The notes: a model not told the origin generated them from the sequence alone. 64,000 nucleotides of DNA from Pseudomonas salomonii (GCF_900107155.1 NZ_FNOX01000003.1:186001-250000), one strand, 5' to 3'. Shown: positions 46,333 through 55,973, counted from the stretch's first letter. Made by a program: numbers and translations.

Positions 46333-47031
46333 ATGAGCAACGTCGACCACGCCGAAATCGCCAAGTTTGAAGCCCTGGCCCACCGCTGGTGGGACCGCGA
46401 AAGCGAGTTCAAACCGCTGCACGACATCAACCCGTTGCGCGTCAACTGGATTGACGAACGCGTCAGCCTCGCCGGCAAGAAGGTGCTGGACGTCGGTTGC
46501 GGCGGCGGCATCCTCAGCGAAGCCATGGCCCAGCGCGGCGCTACTGTGATGGGCATCGACATGGGCGAAGCGCCGCTGGCCGTGGCCCAACTGCACCAGC
46601 TGGAATCCGGCGTGAGCGTCGAATACCGCCAGATCACCGCCGAAGCCCTGGCCGAAGAGATGCCTGAGCAGTTCGACGTGGTCACTTGCCTGGAGATGCT
46701 CGAGCACGTGCCAGACCCGTCTTCGGTGATCCGCGCGTGCTTCCGTATGGTCAAGCCCGGCGGCCAGGTGTTCTTCTCCACCATCAACCGCAACCCCAAG
46801 GCTTATCTGTTCGCGATCATCGGCGCCGAATACATCATGAAGTTGCTGCCGCGCGGCACCCACGACTTCAAGAAATTTATCCGCCCAAGCGAGCTGGGCG
46901 CCTGGAGCCGTCAGGCCGGGTTGACCGTCAAGGACATCATCGGCCTGACCTACAACCCGCTGACCAAGCACTACAAGCTGGCCAGCGACGTTGACGTCAA
47001 CTACATGATCCAGACCCTGCGCGAGGAGTAA
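46333..47031 (+). CDS. ubiG: UbiG, ubiquinone O-methyltransferase
   Basis: 232 residues from the ATG at 46333 (GAGG upstream). Class I SAM methyltransferase: [22 protein letters not shown] in GIDMGEAPL, and [13 protein letters not shown]. Does both O-methylations in ubiquinone synthesis. Typical neighbour of mtaD and mupP in Pseudomonas. Confidence 0.96.
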   Translation: MSNVDHAEIAKFEALAHRWWDRESEFKPLHDINPLRVNWIDERVSLAGKKVLDVGCGGGILSEAMAQRGATVMGIDMGEAPLAVAQLHQLESGVSVEYRQITAEALAEEMPEQFDVVTCLEMLEHVPDPSSVIRACFRMVKPGGQVFFSTINRNPKAYLFAIIGAEYIMKLLPRGTHDFKKFIRPSELGAWSRQAGLTVKDIIGLTYNPLTKHYKLASDVDVNYMIQTLREE

Positions 47032-47035
47032 GCCT

Positions 47036-47707
47036 GTGAAGTTGCGAGCAGTTCTCTTCGACATGGACGGCACCTTGCTGGACACCGCGCCGGACTTTAT
47101 CGCGATCTGCCAGGCCATGCGCGCCGATCGAGGCCTGGCGCCGATCAACCCACAGCATATCCGCGATGAAATTTCCGGCGGTGCGCGGGCGATGGTCGCC
47201 GTGACCTTCTCGATGGACCCGGAATCCCCTGGCTTTGAAGCGCTGCGCCTGGAATTCCTGGAGCGTTACCTCAAAGGCTGCGCGATCCACAGCAAGCTGT
47301 TCGACGGCATGGAAGAACTGCTGCAGGACATCGAGAAGTCCCACCTGGTGTGGGGCGTGGTCACCAACAAGCCGCTGCGTTTTGCCGAGCCGATCATGCA
47401 GCAACTGGGCCTGGCCGAACGTTCGGCGCTGCTGATCTGCCCGGACCATGTGAAGAACAGCAAGCCCGACCCCGAGCCGCTGATCCTGGCGTGCAAGATG
47501 CTCGACCTGGACCCGGCCAGCGTGCTGTTCGTGGGCGATGACCTGCGCGATATCGAGTCTGGCCGCGACGCCGGCACCCGCACCGCAGCGGTCACCTTCG
47601 GCTACATCCACCCGGACGACAACCCACGCAGCTGGGGCGCCGACGTGGTGGTGGACCACCCGCTGGAACTGCGCAAAGTGCTGGATAACGCGCTGTGCAG
47701 TTGCTAA
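47036..47707 (+). CDS. mupP: MupP, N-acetylmuramic acid 6-phosphate phosphatase (HAD family)
   Basis: 223 residues from a GTG at 47036, four bases after ubiG. HAD motifs: nucleophile [10 protein letters not shown], motif II VVTNKP, Lys in [10 protein letters not shown] and motif [13 protein letters not shown]. MupP acts in the Pseudomonas peptidoglycan recycling route that bypasses de novo MurNAc synthesis and gives intrinsic fosfomycin resistance; the P. putida and P. aeruginosa genes lie next to ubiG. Older annotations call it Gph-like phosphoglycolate phosphatase. Confidence 0.88.
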   Translation: MKLRAVLFDMDGTLLDTAPDFIAICQAMRADRGLAPINPQHIRDEISGGARAMVAVTFSMDPESPGFEALRLEFLERYLKGCAIHSKLFDGMEELLQDIEKSHLVWGVVTNKPLRFAEPIMQQLGLAERSALLICPDHVKNSKPDPEPLILACKMLDLDPASVLFVGDDLRDIESGRDAGTRTAAVTFGYIHPDDNPRSWGADVVVDHPLELRKVLDNALCSC

Positions 47708-47726
47708 AACCGATGGAGGTCTAAAT

Positions 47727-47813
47727 GTGGGAGCGGGCTTGCTCGCGAATGCGGTGTGTCAGTCAATGAACCAGCAACTGACACACAGCATTCGCGAGCA
47801 AGCCCGCTCCCAC
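47727..47813. repeat. REPIN between mupP and yciK
   Basis: Left arm GTGGGAGCGGGCTTGCTCGC at 47727, right arm ending at 47813, with inner GTGTCAGT/ACTGACAC dyad. Confidence 0.95.
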
Positions 47814-47875
47814 AGGGGATCTTTGTAGGGTTCAAATTCAGCGTTTGCAACCTACTGAATTTTTAGAGGTTTTTT

Positions 47876-48616
47876 ATGTTTGATTACTCCGCACGTCCAG
47901 AACTGCTCAAAGACCGGGTGATCCTGGTGACCGGTGCCGGTCGCGGGATCGGCGCGGCCGCGGCAAAAACCTATGCCGCCCATGGCGCCACCGTGCTGTT
48001 GCTGGGCAAGACCGAAGCCAACCTGGCTCAGGTGTATGACGAGATCGAAGCGGCCGGCCAGCCGCAGCCGGTGGTGATTCCGTTCAACCTGGAAACCGCC
48101 CTGCCCCATCAATACGATGAGCTGGCAGCGATGATCGAAAAAGCATTCGGTCGTCTCGACGGCCTGCTGCACAACGCCTCGATCATCGGCCCACGCACGC
48201 CGATCGAGCAGTTGTCCGGTGAGAACTTCATGCGCGTGATGCACGTGAACGTCAACGCGATGTTCATGCTCACCAGCACACTCTTGCCACTGCTCAAGCT
48301 GTCCCAGGATGCGTCGGTAGTGTTCACCTCCAGCAGCGTCGGGCGCAAGGGCCGGGCGTATTGGGGTGCCTATGGTGTGTCGAAGTTTGCCACCGAAGGT
48401 TTGATGCAAACCCTGGCCGATGAGCTGGAAGACGTGGCATCGGTACGCGCCAACAGCATCAACCCAGGCGGTACGCGCACCAGCATGCGCGCCCAGGCGT
48501 ATCCGGGGGAAAACCCGATGGAAAGGCCTGCACCGGAAGACATCATGCCGGTGTACCTGTACCTGATGGGGCCGGACAGCGCCGGGATCAATGGGCAGGC
48601 GTTTGATGCGCAGTAA
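47876..48616 (+). CDS. YciK-type short-chain dehydrogenase
   Basis: 246 residues. SDR fold: VTGAGRGIGAAAAKTYA, LHNASIIGPRTP, catalytic Ser in FTSSSVGRKGRA and YGVSK. Close to YciK, an SDR of unknown substrate conserved at this locus in Pseudomonas (PA3173). Last gene of the conserved block starting at ihfB. Confidence 0.87.
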   Translation: MFDYSARPELLKDRVILVTGAGRGIGAAAAKTYAAHGATVLLLGKTEANLAQVYDEIEAAGQPQPVVIPFNLETALPHQYDELAAMIEKAFGRLDGLLHNASIIGPRTPIEQLSGENFMRVMHVNVNAMFMLTSTLLPLLKLSQDASVVFTSSSVGRKGRAYWGAYGVSKFATEGLMQTLADELEDVASVRANSINPGGTRTSMRAQAYPGENPMERPAPEDIMPVYLYLMGPDSAGINGQAFDAQ

Positions 48617-48655
48617 CACTTAAGCAGATCCAACTGACACAGCAGGGAACGAACT

Positions 48656-48743
48656 GTGGGAGCGGGCTTGCTCGCGAAGGCGGCGGATCAGTCGACATCT
48701 CTATTGACTGACACTCCGTCTTCGCGAGCAAGCCCGCTCCCAC
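48656..48743. repeat. REPIN between yciK and the ABC-importer operon
   Basis: Left arm GTGGGAGCGGGCTTGCTCGC at 48656, right arm ending at 48743, with inner GATCAGTC/GACTGACA near-dyad. It separates two convergent transcripts. Confidence 0.95.
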
Positions 48744-48769
48744 ATTTGATTGTTGGCGTATTGGAAATA

Positions 48770-50284
48770 TTAGTTCTTCACCACTTCCTCAAGGGTAAAA
48801 CGCCCCAGCGGGTTTTGCAGGAAGTTGCTCACGTTCTTGCGTGAGATGTTGATGTACGGGCTGTAGTACAGGTCAATCCAGTTCACATCCTGCTTCGCCA
48901 GCTTCTGCAACTCCACGTACATCTGCTCACGCTTGACCGGGTCGGCCTCGATTCGTGCCTGCGCCACCAGCTCTTTAACCTTATCGTTCTTGTAACGGGT
49001 CATGTAGTTCTGGTTGGTGTCGTGGCCGAGCACGAAGGTGGTCTTCTGGTCCGGGTCGAGGATGTCGTTGGTCCAGTACATCACCGAAATATCGTATTCA
49101 CCGTCCACCAGCATCTGCCAGCTTTGGGTCGGGTCGACCTTTTGCAGGTTGGCGGTCACGCCGACCTTGGCCAACTGGTCCTTGATGATCACCGCGATCT
49201 GCTCGTCAGCTTCATTGCCGGCGTTGACCACGTAGTTGAGTTTCAAGTCCTTGGCGCCGGCCTCTTCCAACAGCTTCTTGGCGGCGGTTGGGTCATACGG
49301 GCGTTGCAGGTTGTTGGCGTAGTGGTACAGCGAGCCTTTGGGGATGTAGGAATAGGCCACGGTGCCCTGGCCGTAAGTGGCGGTCTTGACCAGCGACGGC
49401 TTGTCGATGGCCATGTCCAGCGCCTCGCGCACCTGCGGCTTGGCCAGCAGGCCGTGGGCGTGGTTGATCAGCAGGTGATCTTCGCGGGTCGACGGGTCGG
49501 CGTGGATCACCACGTTGTTGTCTTTCTTCAGCTCTTCCACGCGGGAGAACGGTACGAAGATCGCCGTGTCCAGCTCGTTGTTCTGCACCATGCGCATGCG
49601 CGTGTTGTCGTCGGTCACCGAGACCCACTCCACGCCATCCAGGCTCACGTTGTTGGCCTGCCAGAAGTTCGGGTTCTTCTTGAGGATCACGCGGTCGCCT
49701 TTACGCCACTCCTCCACGGTAAACGCGCCGGAGGTCACCGGGTTTTCCGAGTAGGCGTCTTCGCCCATCGTGGTCATGGCTTTTTCCGACAGGATCGACA
49801 CCGTCGGCGAGGCCAGTTGCGAGAGGAAGGCCACGGCCGGGGTTTTCAGGGTGACCACCAGGGTCTGCGGGTCGCTGGCCTTGGCCGTGTTGATCAGGTT
49901 GAACGGATCCGCCCACAGCGACGCCTTGTTGTCGCGGATGCGCAACAGGCTGAACGCCGCGTCAGCGGCGGTGATCGCCGAGCCATCGGAGAACTTGGCG
50001 TCACGCAGCTTGAAGGTGTAGGTCAGGCCGTCCTTGGAAATCTCCCAGCTTTCGGCCAGGCCCGGCTCCATCTTGGTGCCCAGGTTATCCACGCGCACCA
50101 GGGTGTCGTAGACGTTGGCGAACACCCAGGTATCGCGGTTCTGTGCGCTTTTGATCGGGTCGAACGTGGTGCTGTCTTCACGGCAGCCGATGGTCAGCAC
50201 ACCGGCGGCATGAGCCAGCCCGGCGGTGAGGGACCAGGCGGTCAATGTCGCGGCGGCGAGTAACTTCAAGTGACGGGTTTGCAT
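48770..50284 (-). CDS. ABC importer substrate-binding protein (peptide/opine type)
   Basis: 504 residues. Signal peptide with cleavage near AHAA (residues 1-27), then the SBP family 5 fold of Dpp/Opp binding proteins: RVDNLGTKMEPGLAESWEIS, FKLRDAKFSDGSAITAADAAFSL, and TVAYSYIPKGSLY. Binds a peptide or peptide-like solute in the periplasm for the importer encoded in the four upstream genes. In described PipR systems an importer of this type is needed to take up the plant signal. Last gene of a six-gene minus-strand operon. Confidence 0.92.
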   Translation of the reverse strand: MQTRHLKLLAAATLTAWSLTAGLAHAAGVLTIGCREDSTTFDPIKSAQNRDTWVFANVYDTLVRVDNLGTKMEPGLAESWEISKDGLTYTFKLRDAKFSDGSAITAADAAFSLLRIRDNKASLWADPFNLINTAKASDPQTLVVTLKTPAVAFLSQLASPTVSILSEKAMTTMGEDAYSENPVTSGAFTVEEWRKGDRVILKKNPNFWQANNVSLDGVEWVSVTDDNTRMRMVQNNELDTAIFVPFSRVEELKKDNNVVIHADPSTREDHLLINHAHGLLAKPQVREALDMAIDKPSLVKTATYGQGTVAYSYIPKGSLYHYANNLQRPYDPTAAKKLLEEAGAKDLKLNYVVNAGNEADEQIAVIIKDQLAKVGVTANLQKVDPTQSWQMLVDGEYDISVMYWTNDILDPDQKTTFVLGHDTNQNYMTRYKNDKVKELVAQARIEADPVKREQMYVELQKLAKQDVNWIDLYYSPYINISRKNVSNFLQNPLGRFTLEEVVKN

Positions 50285-50319
50285 GTCATAACTCCTTGTT
50301 CATGAATGGCAGAAGTGGG

Positions 50320-51291
50320 TCAAAACAGAGGTTCTTCAAGCACGCAACTGTACCGATGCTCGTGCAGGTAATGGGTCGGCGGCAATACCACGGAACACAT
50401 CGTCCGGGCGTGCCGGCAGCGCGGGTGAAAGGCGCAGCCGGTGGGCAACTTCAGCGGGCTTGGCGGCTCACCGGGCAACGGTTCTGCAGGCAACGGCCGG
50501 TGCGGATCGATCTCGGGAATCGCCTCGATCAACGCCGCCGTATACGGATGGCGCGGCGCCGTAAACACCGCCTCCACCGGCCCTTCTTCGACGATCTTGC
50601 CCAGGTACATCACCGCCACGCGGTCGCACAGGCGCCGCACAATAGCCAGGTCATGGGCGATAAACAGAATCGCCAGGTTCATGCGCTGTTGCAGTTCCAG
50701 CAACAGGTTGATGATCTGGCCCTGAATCGACACATCCAGGGCCGCCACGCACTCATCGGCAATGATCAGGCGCGGCTCCACCGCCAGGGCGCGGGCGATG
50801 CCGACGCGCTGGCACTGGCCACCACTGAGGGAGCCGGGTTTGCGGCTGGCGAGTTCAGGGCGCAGGCCTACCAGGTCAAGCAGCTCGACCACGCGAGCCG
50901 GTATCTGCTGCGGGGCGACCTTGCGCTGCACCCTCAACACTTCGGCAAGGGTTTCGCCAATGCTGTGGCGCGGGTTCAAGGCGGCGTAAGGGTCCTGGAA
51001 AATCATCGCGGTTTCATGCCGCAGGCGGGCGATGTCGATCGCACTGCCCTGGGCCATGTCGACGCCATCGAACAACACCTGCCCGGCGCTGATCGGGTTG
51101 AGGTGCAAAATGGCTCGCCCCAGCGTGCTTTTGCCACTGCCGGACTCGCCCACCAACCCCAGGGTTTCGCCTGCGGCCAGGTTCAGCGACACACCATTGA
51201 CCGCCCTCACCCACTGTTTATTAAGGCCCAACATACCCGTGCCGGACGCGGCAAACCGCACCTCCAGGTCCTTGATCTGCAACAGGCTCAT
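50320..51291 (-). CDS. ABC importer ATPase 2 (DppF type)
   Basis: 323 residues. Walker A GESGSGKST, signature LSGGQCQRVGIARAL, Walker B LIIADECVAALD, and the OppF-type C-terminal Cys-rich tail (CAFHPRCRHARTMC), a 4Fe-4S-like motif found in Opp/Dpp ATPases. Starts four bases into the previous gene's end; 35 bases before the SBP gene. Confidence 0.94.
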   Translation of the reverse strand: MSLLQIKDLEVRFAASGTGMLGLNKQWVRAVNGVSLNLAAGETLGLVGESGSGKSTLGRAILHLNPISAGQVLFDGVDMAQGSAIDIARLRHETAMIFQDPYAALNPRHSIGETLAEVLRVQRKVAPQQIPARVVELLDLVGLRPELASRKPGSLSGGQCQRVGIARALAVEPRLIIADECVAALDVSIQGQIINLLLELQQRMNLAILFIAHDLAIVRRLCDRVAVMYLGKIVEEGPVEAVFTAPRHPYTAALIEAIPEIDPHRPLPAEPLPGEPPSPLKLPTGCAFHPRCRHARTMCSVVLPPTHYLHEHRYSCVLEEPLF

Positions 51292-52244
51292 GGGCGCTCT
51301 CCGAGCGGATAGTGGCAGGCCACGCGCGCACCTTCGGGCAACACCTCAGTGCACAACGCCGCCACTTGCGGGCAGCGCGGGTTGAAGCGGCAACCGACGG
51401 GCAAGGCATCCAGTAACGGCGGCTGGCCGGGGATGGTGCGCAGCAAGGCGTGGCCGCTGCTGTGGGCGGGTTGGCAATCGATAAGGCCGGCGGTGTACGG
51501 GTGTTGCGGATGGGCCAGCACGTCGTATTTGCTCGCGTGTTCGCACAGGCGCCCGGCGTACATCACGGCGATGGAATCACAGGTCTGCGCCACCACGCCG
51601 AGGTCATGGGTGATCATGATGATCGCCAGGCCACGCTGGTCGCGCAGCTCCAGTAACAGGCGCAGGATCTGCGCCTGCACCGTCACATCCAGCGCCGTGG
51701 TCGGCTCATCGGCAATCAGCACCTGCGGGTTGCAACCCAGGGCCACGGCGATCATCGCGCGCTGGCGCATGCCGCCGGAGAACTCATGGGGGTAGTTGTC
51801 GACCCGCGCCTTGGGATCGGGAATACCGACCTGGCGCAGCACCTCGATGGCTTGTTGGCGTGCGTCTTTTTTCGACGCACCCTGATGCAAACGGATGCCT
51901 TCGGCGATCTGCTCGCCGATGCGCATTAACGGGTCCAGGTGACTGCTGGGGTTCTGGAAAATCATGCCCAGTTGCCCACCGCGCACGGCGCGCATGCCAG
52001 CCTCATCGAGTTGCAACAGGTCGCGACCGGCCAGGCGCACCGCGCCGCCTTGCACCCGCAGGTTGGGCGACGGCAACAGGCGCATCAGGGCGCGACAGGC
52101 CAGGGTTTTGCCCGAGCCGCTTTCACCTACCAGGCCGAGGATTTCTCCTTCGGCCAAATCAAAGGACACACGATCAACGAGCGTGACCTCACGCCCGCCA
52201 TTGTTGGCGATCACACTGAGGTCCTGCACCTGAAGCAGGCTCAT
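51288..52244 (-). CDS. ABC importer ATPase 1 (DppD type)
   Basis: 318 residues from the ATG at 52244, which overlaps the preceding permease stop (ATGA). Walker A GESGSGKT, signature [15 protein letters not shown], Walker [13 protein letters not shown]-terminal [14 protein letters not shown]. Energises uptake with the DppF-type partner. Confidence 0.94.
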   Translation of the reverse strand: MSLLQVQDLSVIANNGGREVTLVDRVSFDLAEGEILGLVGESGSGKTLACRALMRLLPSPNLRVQGGAVRLAGRDLLQLDEAGMRAVRGGQLGMIFQNPSSHLDPLMRIGEQIAEGIRLHQGASKKDARQQAIEVLRQVGIPDPKARVDNYPHEFSGGMRQRAMIAVALGCNPQVLIADEPTTALDVTVQAQILRLLLELRDQRGLAIIMITHDLGVVAQTCDSIAVMYAGRLCEHASKYDVLAHPQHPYTAGLIDCQPAHSSGHALLRTIPGQPPLLDALPVGCRFNPRCPQVAALCTEVLPEGARVACHYPLGERP

Positions 52245-53098
52245 GAACGATCCCCCAACACTTGCGCCACACCATCGGCGAGCAGGCTGAAACCCATGGC
52301 CAGGGTCACAATGGCCAGGCCCGGGAAGGTGCAAAGCCACCAGGCGGTGGTGATAAACGCCTGCCCTTCGGCGACCATCGTGCCCCACTCCGCCGTCGGC
52401 GGTTGCACGCCCAGGCCCAGGTAGCTCACGGCAGCGCCGTTGAGCAGCACCAGCACGGCGTCGGACATGGAAAACACAATCGAGCCAAACATCGCATTGG
52501 GCAGCAAATGCCGAAACAGAATGCGCCCATGGCCAAAGCCCAGGCTCTTGGCGGCCAGGGCGAAGTCGCTTTCTTTGAGCACCAGGATCTGCGAGCGGAT
52601 CAACCGCGCATACGACACCCAGCCCACCAGCGCCATGGCGATATAAAAGCTCTGCAAGCCCGGCCCGAGAATGGCCATGATCGCCAGCATCAGCACCAGG
52701 AACGGGAACGCCAGTACCACGTCGATCACGCGCATGCACAGGCTGTCGAAGCGCCCGCCGATGTAACCGGAAACAGCGCCGATAAAAGTGCCGATCAGGA
52801 ACGGGAAGATCACGCCGATGACGGCCAGTTGCAGGTCAATCCGCGCGCCCCAAACTACCCTCGAAAGAATGTCTCTGCCATAGTTATCCGTGCCAAATGG
52901 ATGGGCAAGGCTGGGCGCCAACAAGCTCAGATCGGTGTTCTGCGCAATCGGGTCATACGGCGCGATCCACGGCGCGAACAACGCCAGGCCCAACCACATA
53001 AACAGGATCAGCAAGCCCCATGCGGCGGTCAGCCGGCCGTTGCGAAAACCAAAGCGCAGGCGCAAACGCCACGGCGCAATCAGTGGGCGGCTGCTCAT
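52241..53098 (-). CDS. ABC importer permease 2 (DppC type)
   Basis: 285 residues from the ATG at 53098, overlapping the previous stop by four bases. N-terminal membrane helix, then HPFGTDNYGRDILSRVVWGAR of the DppC/OppC family and five further helices; EAA-type loop AAKSLGFGHGRILFRHLLPNA contacts the ATPase. Confidence 0.94.
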   Translation of the reverse strand: MSSRPLIAPWRLRLRFGFRNGRLTAAWGLLILFMWLGLALFAPWIAPYDPIAQNTDLSLLAPSLAHPFGTDNYGRDILSRVVWGARIDLQLAVIGVIFPFLIGTFIGAVSGYIGGRFDSLCMRVIDVVLAFPFLVLMLAIMAILGPGLQSFYIAMALVGWVSYARLIRSQILVLKESDFALAAKSLGFGHGRILFRHLLPNAMFGSIVFSMSDAVLVLLNGAAVSYLGLGVQPPTAEWGTMVAEGQAFITTAWWLCTFPGLAIVTLAMGFSLLADGVAQVLGDRS

Positions 53099-54042
53099 TG
53101 CATCTTCACTCGTGGGTCGAGGGCCACGGTCGCCACGTCCGCGACGAAGTTGACTACCACCGTCGCACACGCCAGCACCATGGCCACGCCCTGCACCACC
53201 ATGTAGTCACGGGTAAAAATGCCGCGCACCAGCAATTGGCCGATGCCGGGAATCGCGAACAGGCTTTCGATCACCACCGTGCCGCTGATCAGCCAGCCGA
53301 TATTCACCGCCAGCAGGTTGACCGCCGGCACCAGGGAATTGGGCAATACATGCCGACGAAACACCGCCGCCTCCGATAACCCACGGGCGCGGGCGGCGGT
53401 GACATGGTCGGCCTGCAACTCCATCAGCATGCTCGCCCGCAGGTTGCGCACCAGCACCGCTGCCAGCGCCAGCGCAATGGTCAAACACGGCAGGACCATG
53501 TGGTGGGCTTTATCTGTAAACGTGCGACCGTAGCCCGATACCGGGAACAAGCCCCACTTCACACTCAGCAACAGAATCAGCATCAAGCCCAGCCAGAAGG
53601 CCGGCATGCCCAGGCCGACCGTGGTGAACACGCGAATCAGGTTATCCGCCCAGCCGCCTTTGTTGCGCGCCGCCACAGTGGCCAGCGGCACCGCGATCAA
53701 CAGCGCCAGCAGCACACTGCCGAGCACCAGCACCAGCGTCGGCTCGATACGGGTGACGATCAGTTTCAAGGCGTCGACTTTATAGAGCAGCGACTGGCCG
53801 AGATCGCCCTTGAGCAGGTTCTTGAGGAAGTAGAAATACTGCAGCCACAAGGGCTGGTCCAGGCCGTATTGGGCGCGAATTTTCAGCAGCGCATCCGGCG
53901 TGCTACGCGAGCCCAGCAAGGCGCGCGCCGGGTCGCCGGGGATCGAGCGCACCAGCACAAAGGTGATCAGGCTGATGCCAAACAACACCGGCAGCAATTG
54001 CAGCGGCCGGGACAGCACGAAGCGGTAACGCGCAAGATTCAT
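53095..54042 (-). CDS. ABC importer permease 1 (DppB type)
   Basis: 315 residues, six membrane helices. N-terminal LLPVLFGISLITFVLVRSIPGDPA and loop TAARARGLSEAAVFRRHVLPN of the DppB/OppB family. Follows the iminopeptidase gene by three bases, so the peptidase and the importer are co-transcribed. Confidence 0.94.
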   Translation of the reverse strand: MNLARYRFVLSRPLQLLPVLFGISLITFVLVRSIPGDPARALLGSRSTPDALLKIRAQYGLDQPLWLQYFYFLKNLLKGDLGQSLLYKVDALKLIVTRIEPTLVLVLGSVLLALLIAVPLATVAARNKGGWADNLIRVFTTVGLGMPAFWLGLMLILLLSVKWGLFPVSGYGRTFTDKAHHMVLPCLTIALALAAVLVRNLRASMLMELQADHVTAARARGLSEAAVFRRHVLPNSLVPAVNLLAVNIGWLISGTVVIESLFAIPGIGQLLVRGIFTRDYMVVQGVAMVLACATVVVNFVADVATVALDPRVKMQ

Positions 54043-54045
54043 CCG

Positions 54046-54933
54046 TCAGCCTCGGTGGCGAGCGAGAAAGTCCAGCAGCACCGGAAAGTACGCCTGGGGC
54101 TCTTCATAAAACGGCATATGGCTGCTGTTGGGGAATACATGCAGTTCGGCGTGTGTGGCCGCAAGTTTCATGCGGTGAGCACAGGCGGGAGTGAGTTCGT
54201 CGTGCTGGCCGGTGGTGATCAGGATCGGCATCTTGAACTCGGCCATCTCCGGGATGCGGTTCCAGTCCTTGAGGTTGCCGATATAGAGAAACTCGTTGGG
54301 GCCTTGCATGGTTTCGTAAGGGCCCATGTTCCAGTCGCCCAGGGAGCGCTTGACCGGCTCCGGCCATTCGTCCAGGCGGCAGACGTGGCGGTAGTTGAGC
54401 AAGGTAATGGCGGCCTGGTATTGCGGATGATCGAGGGTGCCCATGGCCTCATGGCGCTGCATCATGGCCACGGTTTCGCTGCCGAGGGCGCCGCGCAGGC
54501 GTTCGAGTTCCTGGGACAGGTGCGGAATATCGCCGACAGTGTTTTCCAGGATCAGGCTTTTCAGGGCGTCAGGATAGTGAATGGCGTACTCGATGCCCAA
54601 CCAGCCGCCCCACGAATGCCCAAGCAGATGCACGCGGCCCAGGCCCAGTGCCTGGCGTACGGTTTCGACTTCTTCGACATAACGGCCAATTTCCCACAGG
54701 GAAACATCTGATGGTCTGGCTGATGCGCCCGTGCCAAGCTGATCGAATGCAACCACTCGCAGGTTATGGTCTTTGAGCCAGCCATGGGCGTCGCGCAAGT
54801 AATCACACGGCAGGCCTGGGCCGCCGTTGAGACACAAAAGCACCTCATCGCCGTCGCCAAAGCTGTAGGCCACGAGGTTATGGCCATCGACTTGCAAGTT
54901 GTACTGCTGGTCGGGGGCAATTTCACGCCACAT
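54046..54933 (-). CDS. pip: Proline iminopeptidase-family alpha/beta hydrolase (first gene of importer operon)
   Basis: 295 residues from the ATG at 54933 (AAGGAA upstream); longer reading upstream has no start. Motifs: LNGGPG (oxyanion, residues 35-40), nucleophile Ser107 in GHSWGG, and Asp/His in TGQHDELTP and NSSHMPF. This S33 family releases N-terminal proline or acts as an amidase. Pip genes next to LuxR solos are a hallmark of the OryR/PipR group, where they are often the target of the regulator. It differs clearly from the second Pip at 55974. Confidence 0.92.
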   Translation of the reverse strand: MWREIAPDQQYNLQVDGHNLVAYSFGDGDEVLLCLNGGPGLPCDYLRDAHGWLKDHNLRVVAFDQLGTGASARPSDVSLWEIGRYVEEVETVRQALGLGRVHLLGHSWGGWLGIEYAIHYPDALKSLILENTVGDIPHLSQELERLRGALGSETVAMMQRHEAMGTLDHPQYQAAITLLNYRHVCRLDEWPEPVKRSLGDWNMGPYETMQGPNEFLYIGNLKDWNRIPEMAEFKMPILITTGQHDELTPACAHRMKLAATHAELHVFPNSSHMPFYEEPQAYFPVLLDFLARHRG

Positions 54934-55015
54934 GCATACATTCCTTGTGTTGTATCGGCCTGGCAGGTAGCGGCCGTTGATCTGGCCAACACTACCGAGG
55001 ATGCCGCGCGTCCAT

Positions 55016-55037
55016 AACCTAGTAGTTCTTATAGGTT
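55016..55037. promoter_or_regulatory. Candidate lux-box-like operator, pip/luxR intergenic region
   Basis: AACCTA (55016-55021) and TAGGTT (55032-55037), a perfect 6-bp dyad with a 10-base spacer, total 22 bp. It sits 82 bases before the pip start and 79 before the luxR start, so it could serve both divergent promoters. Shares 15 of 22 positions with the element at 55893-55914. Confidence 0.6.
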
Positions 55038-55116
55038 TGGCCTGGCAGTCCTTCGCCGGGGCGTGGCATTCTACTTGCCGCAAGTCGAGATTCAAATGAA
55101 TTCGGGAGCAGAACGG

Positions 55117-55881
55117 ATGCTGTCCAAACTTACCGCCTTCAACAACCGCCTCATGCCCGGCAGGAGCCTGGATGAACAGATCGACAACACGTTTATCCTC
55201 GCCCAGCAGTTGGGCTTTGATGCGTTGGTGTATGACTACACCCCGGTGCCCATCGACCAGGACGGTTCGCTGATCACGCCTTCGGTGCTGGAATCGCGCA
55301 ACACACCGTCGGACTGGCACGCGTTATGGTGCAGCGAAGGGTTTTACCAGATCGACCCGGTGCAGCATCTGGCCTTGAGCACGGTGTCGCCGTTTGTGTG
55401 GTCCTATGAGGCCAAAGCCGACACCGCGCTGCAAAAGATCATCGACCCGTGCCATGCGCCCGTGTCCTCTTACCTGCATGAACGCCAACTGACCTGCGGC
55501 GTCACCGTGCCGATCCACCTGCCGCGCGGCGGCTTCGCGTCGCTGACCGGCCTGCGCACCGGCAAGGCCGGCACGGTGCTGGAAGATGCCCAGCAGACCC
55601 TGACGGACTTCAGCCTGATCACCCACGCCTTGCAGGAAGCGGCCTACCCGTTGCTCAGCAAAGAGCTGCGCACCTACCCGCATATCCATCTGACCAAGCG
55701 CGAGCGCGAGTGCCTGAAATGGGCCGCCGAGGGCCTGACCGCCGCCGAGATCGCCACGCAGTTAAGCCGCTCACTGGCGGTGGTCACCCTGCACCTGGCC
55801 TCAGCCATGCACAAACTGGGCGCCAAGAACCGCGTACAGGCGGTGGTGCGCGCGACCCATTACCGCCTGTTGGAAGATTGA
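55117..55881 (+). CDS. pipR: PipR/OryR-type LuxR solo regulator
   Basis: 254 residues from the ATG at 55117 (GGGAG upstream); ATG at 55096 and an earlier start are possible. N-terminal autoinducer-binding domain and C-terminal LuxR helix-turn-helix (LTKRERECLKWAAEGLTAAE then IATQLSRSL). By TraR alignment the ligand-site residues are W57 kept, Y61 changed to Trp (HALW), D70, P71, W85 and G113 kept. The Y61W change marks regulators that respond to plant compounds instead of AHLs. No luxI-like gene is nearby. Flanked by two pip genes and a peptide-type ABC importer, the layout of the PipR locus. Confidence 0.85.
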   Translation: MLSKLTAFNNRLMPGRSLDEQIDNTFILAQQLGFDALVYDYTPVPIDQDGSLITPSVLESRNTPSDWHALWCSEGFYQIDPVQHLALSTVSPFVWSYEAKADTALQKIIDPCHAPVSSYLHERQLTCGVTVPIHLPRGGFASLTGLRTGKAGTVLEDAQQTLTDFSLITHALQEAAYPLLSKELRTYPHIHLTKRERECLKWAAEGLTAAEIATQLSRSLAVVTLHLASAMHKLGAKNRVQAVVRATHYRLLED

Positions 55882-55892
55882 ACCGTCGGAAA

Positions 55893-55914
55893 AACCTAGC
55901 TGTTTTGCTAGTTA
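55893..55914. promoter_or_regulatory. Candidate lux-box-like operator upstream of second pip gene
   Basis: ACCTAGC (55894-55900), spacer TGTTTT, GCTAGTT (55907-55913): arms agree at six of seven positions. Begins 12 bases after the luxR stop and ends 59 bases before the pip ATG. Same AACCTAG start, GTT centre and TAG as the 55016 element. Confidence 0.55.
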
Positions 55915-55973
55915 CTTAAACGCCGCGTGCCGACTATCGTAGCCCTGATCCTTTTTTCAGAGCAGGGTACGAA

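Noticed and set aside
54934..55115. A luxI-type synthase or AHL gene beside the LuxR gene
   Set aside because: No open frame of suitable size; the interval is a promoter region of 183 bases.
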